Origin: Symsagittifera roscoffensis
Taxonomy: Eukaryota > Xenacoelomorpha > Acoela > Convolutidae
Direction: 5' to 3'
Assembly (NCBI RefSeq): GCF_963678635.1
Contig: NC_087066.1
Coordinates: 61,288,875 to 61,352,874 of the forward strand
Length of the DNA stretch: 64,000 bases
Made by a program: the position numbers and the translations under genes. The notes under the pieces are model-generated. The model did no database searches. It saw nothing but the letters and a program-made list of their open reading frames with translations, and was not told where the DNA came from. Of this stretch, positions 9,460 through 20,712 are shown piece by piece (positions within the stretch are counted from its first letter, which is position 1; the number at the start of each line of letters is the position of its first letter).

Positions 9460-11420
9460 AATCTTCTAAAGGCATATCAATTATCAAGAACAGATGCCAA
9501 TTTTGAAAACTATAAACGAATAAGAAATAAATACAACAATCATCTAAAACATTTATACAAGAAAGAGAAAACAGCTCAATTCAAAATGCTTGACTGTCCA
9601 AAAAAAAACAATGGAATTTCATAAACTCTATCAGGAACACCATGAAACAGTCAACGCAAATAGGTGATCTACGGAATTCGTTTGGCGACACTATAATTGA
9701 AAATAAGAAGAAAGCAAATTTCCTTAACTACAGGTTCTCAACATTAGGAGAATACAAAAACGCAGATCCTCCCATAGATGTACCAACTGAGTACAGTGTA
9801 CACAGCAAAACAAATAGGCACTTTCAATTCAGGTTCATAACTCACAAAAAAAATGAAAGATGCAATTTTATTACTTCCCTTAAACAAGCCATTAGGACCA
9901 AGCAAAATCCCTGCTTGGGCTCTAAAAGACAGCATTAATACTGTAAACCCAATTCTTACGATGATTATCAATGAATGCATCTCGAAATCCGTATTCCCAT
10001 ATACCTTAAAAAAGGCACACGTTTTTCCCATATTCAAAAAAGGCGACTCGACAGATCCAGTAAATTATCGTCCAATTTCTGGGTGTTTGAAAAAATTTTT
10101 TCATCCCAAATTCACGAATTCTTAGCAAATTCCAATATTCTAAATCCAAAACAATTTGGCTTTCGTCCAGGTTATTCAACTAATGATGCTCTTTTATACA
10201 CAACAGAAAAAATCAGATTCCATCTCGATAAAAATAACATAGCAGCGGCTGCATTTCTTGATTTATCTAAAGCATTTGATTCACTCTCTCATTCAGTCCT
10301 TGAAAGGAAACTAAGTCACATTGGCTTTGAACAGTCAGCAACAACTCTTATTAAGTCATTTCTAGAAAACAGACAGCAATTGACAATAGTAAACGGCGAA
10401 CACTCAGATTGGCTTAAATTAGAGCAAGGTGTTCCCCAAGGTACTGTATTAGGACCACTGCTGTTCAACTTGTATGTAAATGACTTACCACAAACAATAG
10501 ACAAATCATGTACGCTAGTACAATATGCCGACGACACGACTCTGCTTAGTTTTCATTCAGATCACGAAACAGCAACAAAGAGCATTGAAAACAATTTCAA
10601 TAAAATTCTCTTGTATTTTCACTTAAATCGATTAATGATTAATGTAGACAAAACTCAGTTCATTGTATTTTCTGCACCGTCGAAAAAGAAACTAACTGAA
10701 AATCTTTCATTGAAAGTTGGAAACTATCAAGTTAATTTAACAGAGACAGTTAAATTTCTCGGCGTCAATATTGACATAAGCTTAACATTCGACAAAGAAA
10801 TTAACAAAATTTTACAAAAAATGGCTACAGCAATCCAAACGATAAAATGCATCCGTGACGAAATCCCTCTGCGTACTAGAATTCTCCTGTTAAATAATCT
10901 TGTACTGAGCCATTTGCACTATCCATGCATGCTCTTAAACGGATGTACGCAAGATAATATTGAGAAACTCGAAAAACAAATAAAATGGGGAATCAGGATA
11001 ATAATGAATATAAGCAAACGAGATTCCGTTACACTTCTAAGGAAACAGCACAAAATTCCTACTGCTCGGAATATTATCGAGTACCGATCAGCACACTACC
11101 TTCACAGGTTATGCCGAAACGATGCCCCAGCTTTCACGCATATAAGATTCCCAAATTCTGAATTCCGCTATAACCATCGAACTGGAACATTACTGTTCCC
11201 TTTAACATGTAAAACTGATTTCCTTCGTAAGTCTTTCTTATTTACATCAATCAGGAACCTTAACACAATAATCCGAACCTTGTTTAATCGAAAACTGCCG
11301 TACACATTGACAAAAACTCTGATTAAAAATTTCATCATAGGAAAAAATGACACCCTGTTACCCAATAAGGAGAGTCTTTCCGTATCCAAGGACATTTATT
11401 TTGTTAAATCAATTATTTGA
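9460..11420 (+). pseudogene. CR1 ORF2, reverse transcriptase part (frameshifted)
   Basis: The continuation of ORF2 is spread over more than one frame. An RT N-terminal block at about 9853-10080 (GPSKIPAWALKDS, then VFPIFKKGD and NYRPIS) ends in a stop. The remainder is in another frame from about 10095 to 11420: PKQFGFRPGYSTNDAL, FLDLSKAFDSLSH (catalytic Asp), GVPQGTVLGPLLF, QYADDTTLL (YADD box), and the VKFLGV thumb motif, then the CR1-type C-terminal domain. At least two frameshifts and a stop lie between 9459 and 10100. All catalytic residues of the RT are present, so the damage is recent. It overlaps nothing else. Confidence 0.85.
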
Positions 11421-11545
11421 TTCAACCTCGTAGTAATTTATGTTTTTTCTTGTTATGTTATATAACCATTGCGTAATATTGTACACTAGATTCTTATACA
11501 ATCAGTTCTGCAACTGCATAAGTATATTGAAACAATAAAGTGTCC

Positions 11546-11569
11546 CCTCTCTCTCTCTCTCTCTCTCAG
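11546..11569 (+). repeat. (CT)n microsatellite at CR1 3' end
   Basis: An uninterrupted CT run follows aataaagtgtcc and marks the 3' end of the retrotransposon. Confidence 0.9.
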
Positions 11570-12441
11570 GACCATCTACACAGCTGATGAATTTTGGTAC
11601 TTTTGAGAAAGTGGCAATAAGTCAACAAAGTAATGAACTGGCATTAAATTCACTAAAACTATACCGCAAACCCGACTGAAGACAATACGAACACAGAAAC
11701 AAAAACCTAGCCGTTTCGCCTACAAATTGAGGAAATCACAACAATCAATCATATCCTACCGACTTTATATTTCAACGCAGAAGCAAAATTTCAGTGTAGA
11801 AAAGGTATGTCGAAGCCATGGAATTTGTCATGATACACGGACGCAAAGCGGAGATTCGCACCACTTAAGATACAAACAGCAAGTATAGCATGCCAAGCTA
11901 GCAGAAAAAAAAACAAAATTCACCACGAAATTTCAGTTTTGTCTTCAGTGATGTTCAATTTGAAAAAAAACCACGTCCAGAAAAACAATCGCCAGTGTTG
12001 AATAGCAACCAAAAACAATTACCGAGCGGTTCCTAGGCCGAAAACAAATAGGTAAACTCCCGTTGAGCGGAAAACAAAATTGTACTAATGAAAATTCTAC
12101 TGCTCTTCATTTTTCCACATTCTTACACCCCCTTCAGAAATATGCATAAGGATAAAAATCCACCTTTCCCTTCAAACGAAGCAAAATTAGATTAGTGAAC
12201 CGAAAAAAAAAACCTTATCATTTGAGGCCAAATTAACTCTTAGGCAAAAAATTGAAAAAGAAATTATAAAAAGAATCAGATTTTGTTAATTTACAATTCA
12301 CAGGAATAAATCACAAAGACGTTCAACTACAGTGAAACTCGCTCACAGCCCAAGGAAAATCTGTGATGAGGCAACTAATCCCACAAAACAAGCGGCAAAA
12401 CATGGGCCGACAATTTCTTTTTACGGAGTTTATACTGTTTA
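11570..12441. other. No recognisable gene, probable intron
   Basis: Lies between the CR1 tail and a tRNA-like repeat. Only a 70-codon minus-strand frame occurs (12323-12535), and it overlaps the tRNA-like element. No domain, array or RNA gene is evident. Confidence 0.4.
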
Positions 12442-12530
12442 AAAAAAAAGTCCAGGCCAGATTCGAACTAATGACACTAGCTATCCCAGGTATAGTTGTT
12501 ACCTCAAGGCCACTTGTGCCTATCATATGA
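12441..12530 (-). repeat. tRNA-like sequence / tRNA-derived SINE candidate
   Basis: Read on the minus strand, a split internal RNA polymerase III promoter is visible: an A-box-like GGCACAAGTGG (about 12520-12510) and a B-box AGTTCGAATCT (about 12470-12460). These are followed by TGGCCTGGAC and a run of nine T residues (12449-12441) that would terminate pol III. The box spacing of some 40 bases suits a tRNA. The stems do not close well, so this is more probably a tRNA-derived SINE or a tRNA pseudogene than a working tRNA. Confidence 0.4.
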
Positions 12531-12783
12531 TTCAAGTGATTCTGTTTAAAACAAAGTTAACCCTGCAAGTTGTTCTGTTTGACACGCTGTTTAACTGAAA
12601 AAAATCTTTATTCAGATTTGATAATGCTAGCTAATCGCAAGCGTAGATAGAAGAAAAATGACTCTTACTTTCAAAGGCGCAAGACATGAGAGCCAGCTTT
12701 GCGCAGTGTTTATCTGAAAAACACTCAATTTTTCAGTTACAACAAAAACCCAAATAGCATATAACGATCAAATCAAGACGTAC

Positions 12784-13290
12784 TGACTCGAAGCATTGGA
12801 GTCTATAAACATCGAGAACTGATTCTAGAGATGTTATAGCTGCCAGACTGTCATAAAACATTGCCAGCTCCCGCCGAATGTCAAGGAATGTTTTCAGATT
12901 CGAAAGCATCGTACTAAGGGGTAACTCGGTTTCATGAGATGTCGACATTGTCAGTTCAATAGACTCAAGCACATTTATGCAGTCTTGGCCCTGAGATTGC
13001 CATCTTCCAAGTTGCCTCTTGTTCGCAATAAAATCTAGAGAAAAATAACTCCTTTCGACTTGAAGCATAATGATAAACGCGTCTCGCAATTTGTGCAAAG
13101 GGAAGCGGGATAAGAAGTGATTTTTATCCATCAAACCCTTGCATTGGTCAAAATTAGCTTCCATTAGCTTCTCAACGTAAGAAGCTATAATTGGTTCCTC
13201 TGGAAAACAACATGCAAGGTAATTATGTTCACTGAGCACTTGGGCAAAGCATTCACTATCAATGTCAGCCATTTCTTTTTTCGAAATCAT
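12784..13290 (-). CDS. First coding exon of an unrecognised host gene
   Basis: Minus-strand open frame of 169 codons from an ATG at 13290 (a second ATG is at 13272) to a strong splice donor (GAGTCA|GTACGT, exon end 12784, phase 0). The sequence is rich in helix-forming residues and Cys/Leu (VLSEHNYLACCFPEEP; ELPLSTMLSNLKTFLD), like a helical scaffold or vesicle-tethering protein. I cannot assign a family. It has the same strand as the exons at 5.8-4.0 kb and could be the 5' exon of the same gene, with CR1 in the intervening intron. The phase does not fit directly, so at least one exon would be missing from the picture. Confidence 0.45.
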
Positions 13291-13887
13291 TTATTAATCT
13301 GAATTTAAACCAAAACTATTCAATCAGAATGCAGTACAAAAACAAAATGAACTTAAATGTTGTGATAAACTTATTAAATAGTTTCAGAATCCGAAATGGA
13401 AAGTAACATGGTTCATTGTGCCATTCTGCTAGACTGGCACAGCGCAACCTTCCGACGAATAGAAGTAGAGGCCTTAATGGTTGAAAATTACTGCAAAGGA
13501 GGGTCGGAATATTCGAGAATTTTAAATTTCTAAAATTTCGATTGACGAACGGATATTTCTCAGAAATACAAAAAACGGCCATTTTGACTTAAAAAAGTGA
13601 TAAAGTAAGAACAACAGCGAAAATAGTGAAAAACAGTTGGACGATAACGATATAAAAATGAAGCCTCTTATCGTGACGATCCGCACGATAGGACACTTAG
13701 CGGAAGGAATTAGCGAGAAGGGAGGCTTCAGTGGGGAAGTAGTGGGGAAGTAGTGGAGAGCAGTACCCTCCCGTGCCACGAATTGGGAGTAATAACGACG
13801 TTATTACAGGAAAAACACTGAAGCGGAGGCTCGGCCCCCCAGAGACATTATATGGTGAGGGACTATAATAAACTGACTTTTTAGCTA
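13291..13887. other. No recognisable gene
   Basis: Contains a 32-bp sequence (tgttgtgataaacttattaaatag, then tttcag) at about 13355-13388 that also occurs at 7084-7116, so the two sides of the CR1 region share a short repeat. Small minus-strand frames here show no known domain. Confidence 0.4.
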
Positions 13888-14270
13888 CTCTGATGCCATA
13901 AATATTTGAATTATTATCGGTATTGATTGACATTTTAGAATATGAGTAGCTAGAAAGAGTAAATATAGAACTGTCACCAAAAACATAGTAAAATAGGGTA
14001 TTCGAGCCGTGTTTTTAATAGCAAAACACGGCTCGATGCCATAAGCATTTGAATTAACATACGTATTGATTGATATTTTAGAATATGAGTAGCCAGAAAG
14101 AGGAAATATAGAACTGTCACCAAAAACATAGTAAAATAGGGTATTCGAGCCGTGTTTTTAGAACTGTCACCAAAAACAGTTCTAAAAAACGGCCTCTACT
14201 ATCACCAATATAGAACTGTCACCAAAAACATAGTAAAATAGGGTATTCGAGCCGTGTTTTTAATAGCAAT
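13888..14270. repeat. Tandem repeat with perfect hairpin
   Basis: Two longer units (about 13891-14033 and 14034-14160) and a third partial one (about 14207-14268) share agaactgtcaccaaaaacat and tagggtattcgagccgtg. At the junction of units one and two, a 13-base perfect inverted repeat (CGAGCCGTGTTTT at 14003-14015 and AAAACACGGCTCG at 14023-14035) encloses a 7-base loop. The later copies carry only the left arm. No coding potential. Confidence 0.75.
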
Positions 14271-14492
14271 TACGTAGTCTGAGGATCCGAGACCCAGCTA
14301 TGCGGTTGTGTTCGCATGTAAACGAAAGCTGATCAAAAGTCGTTTGACTGATGGCCTAAAAATAGTAACTTTTTACTGAGCCCTAAACAGACCAGAAAAT
14401 CAACTGGCAAGGTGGAGACGGTGAAAAACGAGTAGACTTAAGGTAACTGACGCCTGCCAGTCGTTAATAGGTAATTTTTCTACGCTCTGTCT

Positions 14493-15382
14493 GTAACAGT
14501 TGCCTACTTTGGCCACATATGAGGCTTAAGAAAAATAGGCCCTATAACCATTTGCTCAAGAGCCAGGGACACTATCTCTTGTGTTTTTCTACCTCAAAAA
14601 CGGTCGGAGCCAATTTGGTTCACTTGCGACATGAGACTAGAACCCGTTACAGCTTAAAGGCCACTACCAAAATACCCCTTACTCTAGAAAATAAGAACGT
14701 CCCCATACTTAGGTCTCAAAATACCCAAAATACACGAACGCCGTTAAAAACAGGGTCGGAACAATCCGTTAAGTTACTTTTTATTGGACAGTGGAACTTT
14801 GATCCATTTCAGATGGATCAACCTTAAACTCGCCTTATCTCAACATACTTATCACAAAATACACTCGGGAAAATTAAATTAGGTACTTACATAGCAGCAC
14901 ACTTGAGAATCAGAGTAATTAAGCTAATTAGTAACTCTAGCATAAATATAATTGAATGTAATTCAAGAAGTTTGCTATGAGTAAATTCCAATCAAAGGAA
15001 ATGAGTTTTAACTTGAGAATGTAGTTTTGGATCTGAACCATTGGGAGACTTCAGTTGTCTGCCTTTCCATTGAAGGTTCACTCTGGTTCAGTTGGGTTTC
15101 GATTTGCTCTTGTGATTGTTCTGTCTCCTATATCAGATAGGACAGCTCTACTCTCGTTTTCTACGACGGAAATTGCAAATAGCAATTTCCCACTGTCTTT
15201 ATTTGACAACTTTCCCGCAATTGTAATTCGGTTGTTCTGTTTTTATATTTGATGTTTTCAGTTGTCGCGATAAAACTGAGCATGACAGGCTCCATTCGAA
15301 TTTTCGAAAAATTCAACTTCATTCCAAAACCACGTGTTTCGTGTTCCTCAAGGTCAAACTTCCAGATATGACCGACTGGCAC
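14493..15382. repeat. Nested repeat of about 890 bp, copy 1
   Basis: Closely similar to 47594-48502 from gtaacagt.g.ctactt to gaccgactggcaca. Shared internal landmarks are aaaaataggccctataacca, gacactatctcttgtgtttt, acggtcggagccaatt and catgacaggctccattcgaa. It interrupts the repeat that is continuous at 50.3-51.4 kb. No terminal inverted repeat and no open frame beyond about 100 codons. Confidence 0.65.
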
Positions 15383-17179
15383 AGTCACTGTGTAGTATTT
15401 GGGCGAATGTTACATAGACGTTTTTAGGGCGCTCCTGGGTGGGCCTGTTAAAGGCATGAGACCATCACGATCAGCAAAAGTTTCAGCGACGAACCCTCCG
15501 CTCCGGGAGTATGCCCGATTTAAAGGCCTTAGTGACCTTTGTTGTGAAAGTGGGAAGGTACGTACCCTCCGCCTAGTACTATTTAGCTTTTTAACTTAGT
15601 CAACACCGAAAAATCCGGCGGCCGGAGGGTTAGGTGGGAAGTCATGAGCCCGCTTTTCCCAGGGTCCCGGGACCAAAAACAATCAAAGAGAAAGCGTAAA
15701 ACCAAACAAAAATAGTGTATAACCAAGAAAAGACAAAAATAAATTTAATTGAAAACAAAAAAGTACAAAAACAGTAAAAAATCCAAAAAAGACCAAAAAC
15801 AAAAAAAAACATAAAGTGACAGTTTATATGTTATTTCCGGACGAGATGTGATCTGACCTTCCTATTTGTTGTTGTTTCAGATTGATTTATATCATTTCTG
15901 ATAGAAAGATTGTGTGTTTTGGTGACGGGTTGGGTACCCTCACTTGAGTGTAATTTGAGTATTTAAGCACGTTAATGGTGATTTTGCCGGTGAACGGAGG
16001 GCAGAGTGGCAAGCTGACCGACGTGCTCCACACTCAACAAGGGCATCAGGGACAACATCCACAACAACTGTTGGGTATCGTTGAAAAAATTTTAGTGTCG
16101 TTCGGGTACTATTTCATCAAAACTTAAGAGGTGGGAGGCACGATTGGCGCGGTCCGATTGTACCCTCCATCGATCGCGAATTTCCGAGTTAAGGGTCTTA
16201 ATTCGGGTATTTTGGTGCAAAAGAGGGTATAGTAATATTCATTAACGACTACTAATAGATTATTGTCCCTACTATATTTTACTTATCTCCTATTTAGACC
16301 CGAGAAATACCCCAATTTTGTCGAAAATTACTGATTTTCGACCAAACTGCAGACCCCCAAAATTTTGGATATCCGAGCTTTTCTAAGCAGCAAAAAGTTT
16401 TTATACAGGGAGTTACTACGTAATTCGATCCCCCTGACTAAAGAAACCGCGCAAAAAAGATTCAGTAGAAGTTAGAAAAAATTTTGATAATTTTCCGAGT
16501 TTTGTCAATCTGTTTTGGGGATCGAGTTTTTGAGTTTTTAGAGTTGGAGCAATAAAAATTTTTGCGTTAGGAGTGTGCTAGCATAAAGTGCTCGGTTACC
16601 AGAGAACTTTTTGAGCAACCCTCCGATTAGCTCCGTAGATAAAGCTAACGACCTAAAGATTGGAAAAGGAAGGAATCGGAGGGTCCAAATTTGATAGTTA
16701 TTGGCCAAATTTTTGTTTCCAAACCAATTTTGGTCCGTTTTTTGCCTTGTTCCAGTGCCGTACGGGGCTATTACGCTCGTTTCAATTTTTTTGAGGCACT
16801 TTCACTGAATTGCGGAAAAAGTCTTTCAGAACCTATATAGGTGGTGAAAAAAGGCCATTTTGACGAACGCGTTTTTGGCGATTTCTCAAAGACTAGCCAA
16901 CCGATTGGGATATTTTTGAAACCAATAGTCGAAATTCTTAGCCAATTTTGCGGACCGCAATTTTTTTGGGTTGATGATCTCGGAAAAGAAAACTTTTTGA
17001 AACTTTGTTGGTTCGGAGGGTCCGAATTTTAGGGAACCCTCGAGCGGCAGAAATTTTTATAAGATCACCTTTTTATCCTACTGGGAGGATTGACCGTGTC
17101 AGTCAACCTGGTTTTAAGTCAGTTACACCGCATTCGGAGGCTTTCCCACGGTAGAATAACCCGTTTTCTTGATTTTTGG

Positions 17180-17535
17180 GGAACCCTCCGAAGTAACCCT
17201 CCGGAGTCTGCTAAGCTCCTTAGCAACGCTCCTTGGTGGAAATTTTTGCACGAGACCCTCCTAAGAAAGTAAGACATTTGCCCACAGAGAATTTAGCTTG
17301 TTTTGACACCTTCTGAGACTACTTGGAGGCCCTTCCAAGTGGGATTCGAAAAATTTGAAATTTTGAAGGAACCCTCCGAAGTAACCCTCCGGAGCGTATT
17401 AAGCCTCTTATTGACCCTCCTTAGTGAGTTTAAGGGGACCGGCCGAAGTAACTTGGGTGATTAAGGTACCCTCCGAAGTAACCCTTCGAGGTAAGCTAAG
17501 TGTCTTTACAACCCTCCGAAGTAACCCTCCGGAGT
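17180..17535. repeat. Degenerate tandem repeat built on accctccgaagtaaccctccgg
   Basis: Four irregular copies of a unit containing ccctccgaagtaaccctcc, then ctaag...ctta..aa, occur at about 17187, 17368, 17470 and 17511. It is GC-richer than its surroundings. Confidence 0.7.
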
Positions 17536-17579
17536 GACCTAAGCTTCTTAACAACCCTCCTTATTGAACATTTAGGGGA

Positions 17580-17735
17580 GTAGTAGATGTTGGAGGTTAA
17601 GTGGGGGGGGGGGTTTGGGGGGGGGAGGTGGCGGACCCCCATGTATTAAGATAGGGAATAGAGCATCCGATCCGCCAGCTATGTATTAAGATTGGGTATA
17701 GAGTCTACAATGTATTAAGATAGGGAATACCAATG
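17580..17735. repeat. Extra outer copy of the terminal 20-mer block
   Basis: A direct repeat of 18362-18503. It starts agtagtagatgttggagg, has a G-run, and holds three versions of a 20-base motif (ATGTATTAAGATAGGGAATA at 17641 and 17710, and a variant at 17681). It lies just outside the left inverted repeat and has no counterpart outside the right one. Confidence 0.85.
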
Positions 17736-18597
17736 ACTGCTTTGTTACAATCAAACAATCTTTTGTAAAAAAAAAGCAGTGATGATTCAGGAACAGATAA
17801 ATAAAACTTAGTCTTAAAGAAAAAAACTTCCCTCGATCGGAACACTCCAAAAGAACGAAGCCCAGGACACTGTCTTCTCAAGTGAGTGTGTATTTGCCTA
17901 ATACACTCACCGAGGTCTTCTTTTAGGTGTCCTGCGATTGCCCGAGCTGTCCTACTAAGTAGCTCAAGGCAACCTCTGATCGAAAATCACCAAAGTATAT
18001 GAAAAAGCTCCCCCACACCCGGGACGCCCCAAGTGCACGAGAGCAGGGAACACCTTTTCTTCTCAAGTGGGTGTGTATTTGCCTAATAAACTCACCGAGG
18101 TCTTCTTTTATGTGTTCCCGGATTGCCCGAGCTGTCCTATTAAGTAGCTCAAAGCAACCACACAACCAAAATAATCAATCAAAAAAAATTTTTGGTTCGG
18201 TTACTTCCGTCAGACCCGATCTAGAATCCAAATTTGATCACAAATCCCCAAGTCAAAGGGGCTCCCGTGATCCTAATATGCACGCCCGTTGGTAGTTGAC
18301 CTTTTATTCCGATTCTAAATGGATATTTTAGTTGCTCAAATTGCCCCAGAAGGTTCCCCTAAGTAGTAGATGTTGGAGGTTAAGTGGGGGGGGAGGTGGC
18401 GGACCCCCATGTATTAAGATAGGGAATAGAGCATCCGGTCCGCCAGCTATGTATTAAGATTGGGTATAGAGTCTACAATGTATTAAGATAGGGAATACCA
18501 ATGGTAAGGTTTCAGTGTGATGGTAAGAGAAAGAAAAACGAAAATTTTTTGGTTTTTGTGTAATTTTTTCGCAAAAATCTCGGCGCGCGTTACCTAA
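17736..18597 (+). repeat. Left terminal inverted repeat (about 862 bp)
   Basis: Reverse complement of 39171-40031 with only scattered indels. From outside to inside it has gypsy-leader sequence with two stem-loop modules (about 17861-17973 and 18032-18158), a unique stretch, then the 20-mer block (18362-18503) and 90 bp of inner sequence ending at ctcggcgcgcgttacctaa. Such near-identity indicates recent movement or gene conversion. Confidence 0.9.
18362..18503. promoter_or_regulatory. Terminal 20-mer block with inverted repeat (candidate replication or recognition site)
   Basis: Three iterations of ATGTATTAAGATAGGGAATA (two exact, one variant with three changes) at irregular spacing. The first is enclosed by arms TGGCGGACC and GGTCCGCCA. 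The mirror copy on the right lies at about 39266-39403. A 22-base exact match to the last iteration occurs inside the element at 31004-31025. Such a layout suggests a binding site for an element protein. The role is inferred. Confidence 0.5.
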
Positions 18598-18986
18598 ATT
18601 GGAACAATTGATTGTTAATTATGTATAGAATTAAGGTTAAATATTAAGATTTTTTTGGGTGGATGGTAAGTCAATGGTAAGAGTTTTTGTGCAAAAACTT
18701 GGAATTTTTATCAAAAAAATTTTTTCGAAAAAATTCAAAACACGATAAGATTTTGTTTAATTTGATATGATAAAAATTTATTAGATACTTTTTCTTTCTA
18801 CCTATCTGAATCTATTCTGAACCTACAGAGACTTCGAAAAAAGTCAAGTTTTTTGAGAACAAAGTTTAAATTACAAAGAAAGTATATAAATCACTGCATC
18901 GTATAACAAGTTTACCGCAACATTTTAACATCATAAACCCAATATAATACAACATCATGAATAAATTTACTTGACCAGATCAGTTC

Positions 18987-20301
18987 TTATAAGTTCAGTG
19001 GTTTTGTATGAATTCCATCATCTTGTACTTGTCTTTTTGGATAAAAATAGCTTAGTCCTTTCTTTGTCTGTTCATATGTAGCCACCATATGATTTATAGT
19101 TCTGAATCCTCTGTTAGTAGATGTAAGATTAATTGCTTCATCAAGCACTCTCCTATACTTTGCTAAAGGTCCATCTCCAGAGTCTTCTAGAACCCGCTTA
19201 TTCAATCCTTTGCTGCTAAATTTGAATTTGTCTGACTTGTTGTCATAGCAGCAATATGTCTTACTACATAAACAGAGCATTTCTGTGCACCTAAATTCTT
19301 CTTTGAAAAGTCCCGGCTCCCGCTTATCATGTTTTTTATGGATACTACAACAGGTTCGAGGAAAGAAATTAGATTTTGCATCCGCCTTGAAGGACTCTCT
19401 GCAATCACTCTCCCTCATTTTTTCCCAAGCAGCTCTCTTATCTGGTTGGATGCAATCGTACAAATTTTCTTCTGCAAGTGCCAAGTAAAGTGAGTCTGTG
19501 TCCATCTCCAACTCTTCAAATTTATTCACATCACAGAACTTGTCAAAGAAGTTATAGTAGAGTTCCAACATTCTCAGTTTTGCATACTGAATTATGAAAA
19601 AACCAATAATGATGGGTTCTCTGTGCTAAATGGTTGACTTCAATAACTCCACCTCATATAAGTCCTTCTCAACTGTGTTAAGTCTCTTAAACAGTGGCTC
19701 ATTGATTGCCTTGTGAGTTTTTTCATCGTTCAGATACTTCGTGATTGTATGCCTGGATCTATCCATGATCTGATATCCATAGGAGGAATTGCCCAAGAGC
19801 TTCATTGTTTCTGCTACAACTCCTGACAAAGGGTTTTCATCTCCTTCTCTTCTTGCATCAACCACCGATTGAGCGAAATTATTGAAACACTTCCGAGGAG
19901 AATATTGAACAAATCGGTAAATTTTGGTGCACTGTAATCCAAGTTCCATATAAAAATTGAAGAGAGGAGTTATAACCGTTCCATTTTCCAGCTTGAAACT
20001 AGATATCAGCATTCTCTGAGGATGTTTTAACATTTCGTTCTCGATCGCATAGTTTTTCATGTAATCTCCAATATCATTTCTTCCGACCTCAGTATTTTTG
20101 AAAATTGGAGGAAAATTTGCAAATTTTGATTTCAGTTCATCTGGAACAACCAAGTCGCACTGAACGTAGCCAAAAAGAGATCCATCTTTTATCTTTGCTA
20201 GAAGAGAGTCTGTAGAAAGAGGTATTTTATAGGGAAAGTGGGTTCTGACGTGATTTTTGATCTTTTCATCGGTTTTGAAACTTTTCCACCAGTCACACTC
20301 T
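18987..20301 (-). pseudogene. Protein-primed family B DNA polymerase, C-terminal part
   Basis: Minus-strand frame from 20301 to the stop at 18987, open except for one in-frame TAG at 19628-19626. It starts abruptly with CDWWKSFKTDEK where the tandem units join, so the polymerase is cut here. Motif B (KLLGNSSYG) lies near 19790 and motif C (MDTDSLYLAL) near 19500, with both catalytic aspartates of the DTDS box retained. The C-terminus runs through HKKHDKREPGLFKEEF and ends TKPLNL, as in complete members of this invertebrate pPolB family. The role would be replication of a linear element from a terminal-protein primer. The stop codon and the missing link of some 50 residues upstream make it non-functional. 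Confidence 0.9.
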
Positions 20302-20397
20302 AAAATTTGAAGTAAAATTCAATTGACTGTTTCTGATTGGTAAGCAAAATGAATGATTTAACCCAATAAAATAAGTGTATTTATACTATCAATGACA

Positions 20398-20617
20398 CCT
20401 ACGCAATAATCCTTTTACGGTAATGACGTCATTCTTTGAATAGAAGTGACGTCACCGCCTACGCAATTTTCCTTTTATGGTAATGACGTCATTCTATATT
20501 TAGAAGTGACGTCACCACCCACGCAATGTTCCTTTTATGATAATGACGTTATTCTAGAAATAGAAATGACGTCAACACCCACGCAATTTTCCTATTATGG
20601 TAATGACGTCATTCCTT
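20398..20617. promoter_or_regulatory. CRE array, copy 1
   Basis: Four exact-length 60-bp repeats, each with two TGACGTCA-type sites in inverted surroundings. Perfect CREs start at 20424, 20447, 20484, 20507, 20567 and 20604, and one is degenerate (20544). The array lies between a polymerase fragment (minus strand) and a truncated ORF195 (plus strand). Confidence 0.85.
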
Positions 20618-20712
20618 TGAAAGTTCTAAAATTTTCCAGAAAAATTTTCAACCAATCAGAACTAAGCAGTTTCTAGTCATAACTTTGGATCCAAAATATT
20701 CATTTTTGAAGA

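Larger units (their letters stand above)
7170..11569 (+). mobile_element. CR1-clade non-LTR retrotransposon
   Basis: Two-ORF LINE in the plus orientation: ORF1 with an SGNH-esterase-like domain, ORF2 with an apurinic endonuclease and a reverse transcriptase. The 3' end is not poly(A) but a short (CT)n microsatellite at 11546-11569, which suits the CR1 group, whose members end in short tandem repeats. The element sits between minus-strand host exons at 5.0-5.8 kb and 12.8-13.3 kb, so it is probably intronic if those belong to one gene. The 5' limit is not sharp and no target-site duplication was found. ORF2 is frameshifted, so the copy is inactive, but it is otherwise full-length and young-looking. 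Confidence 0.85.
14271..17579. repeat. Non-coding repeat complex related to 50.3-51.4 kb
   Basis: About 14271-14490 and 15390-16330 align in patches with 50300-51300: gagacccagc.atg, gagacggtgaaaa, gttacatagacgttttt, cgagatgtgatc.gacc, and gcgaatttccgagttaag. The central part (about 14493-15382) is absent from that relative but present at 47594-48502, so it looks like a separate nested repeat. All of it carries many copies of a ggagggtcc/aagggtcc motif. No protein was recognised, and the open frames are short. It could be the LTR or untranslated region of a retroelement family. Confidence 0.55.
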
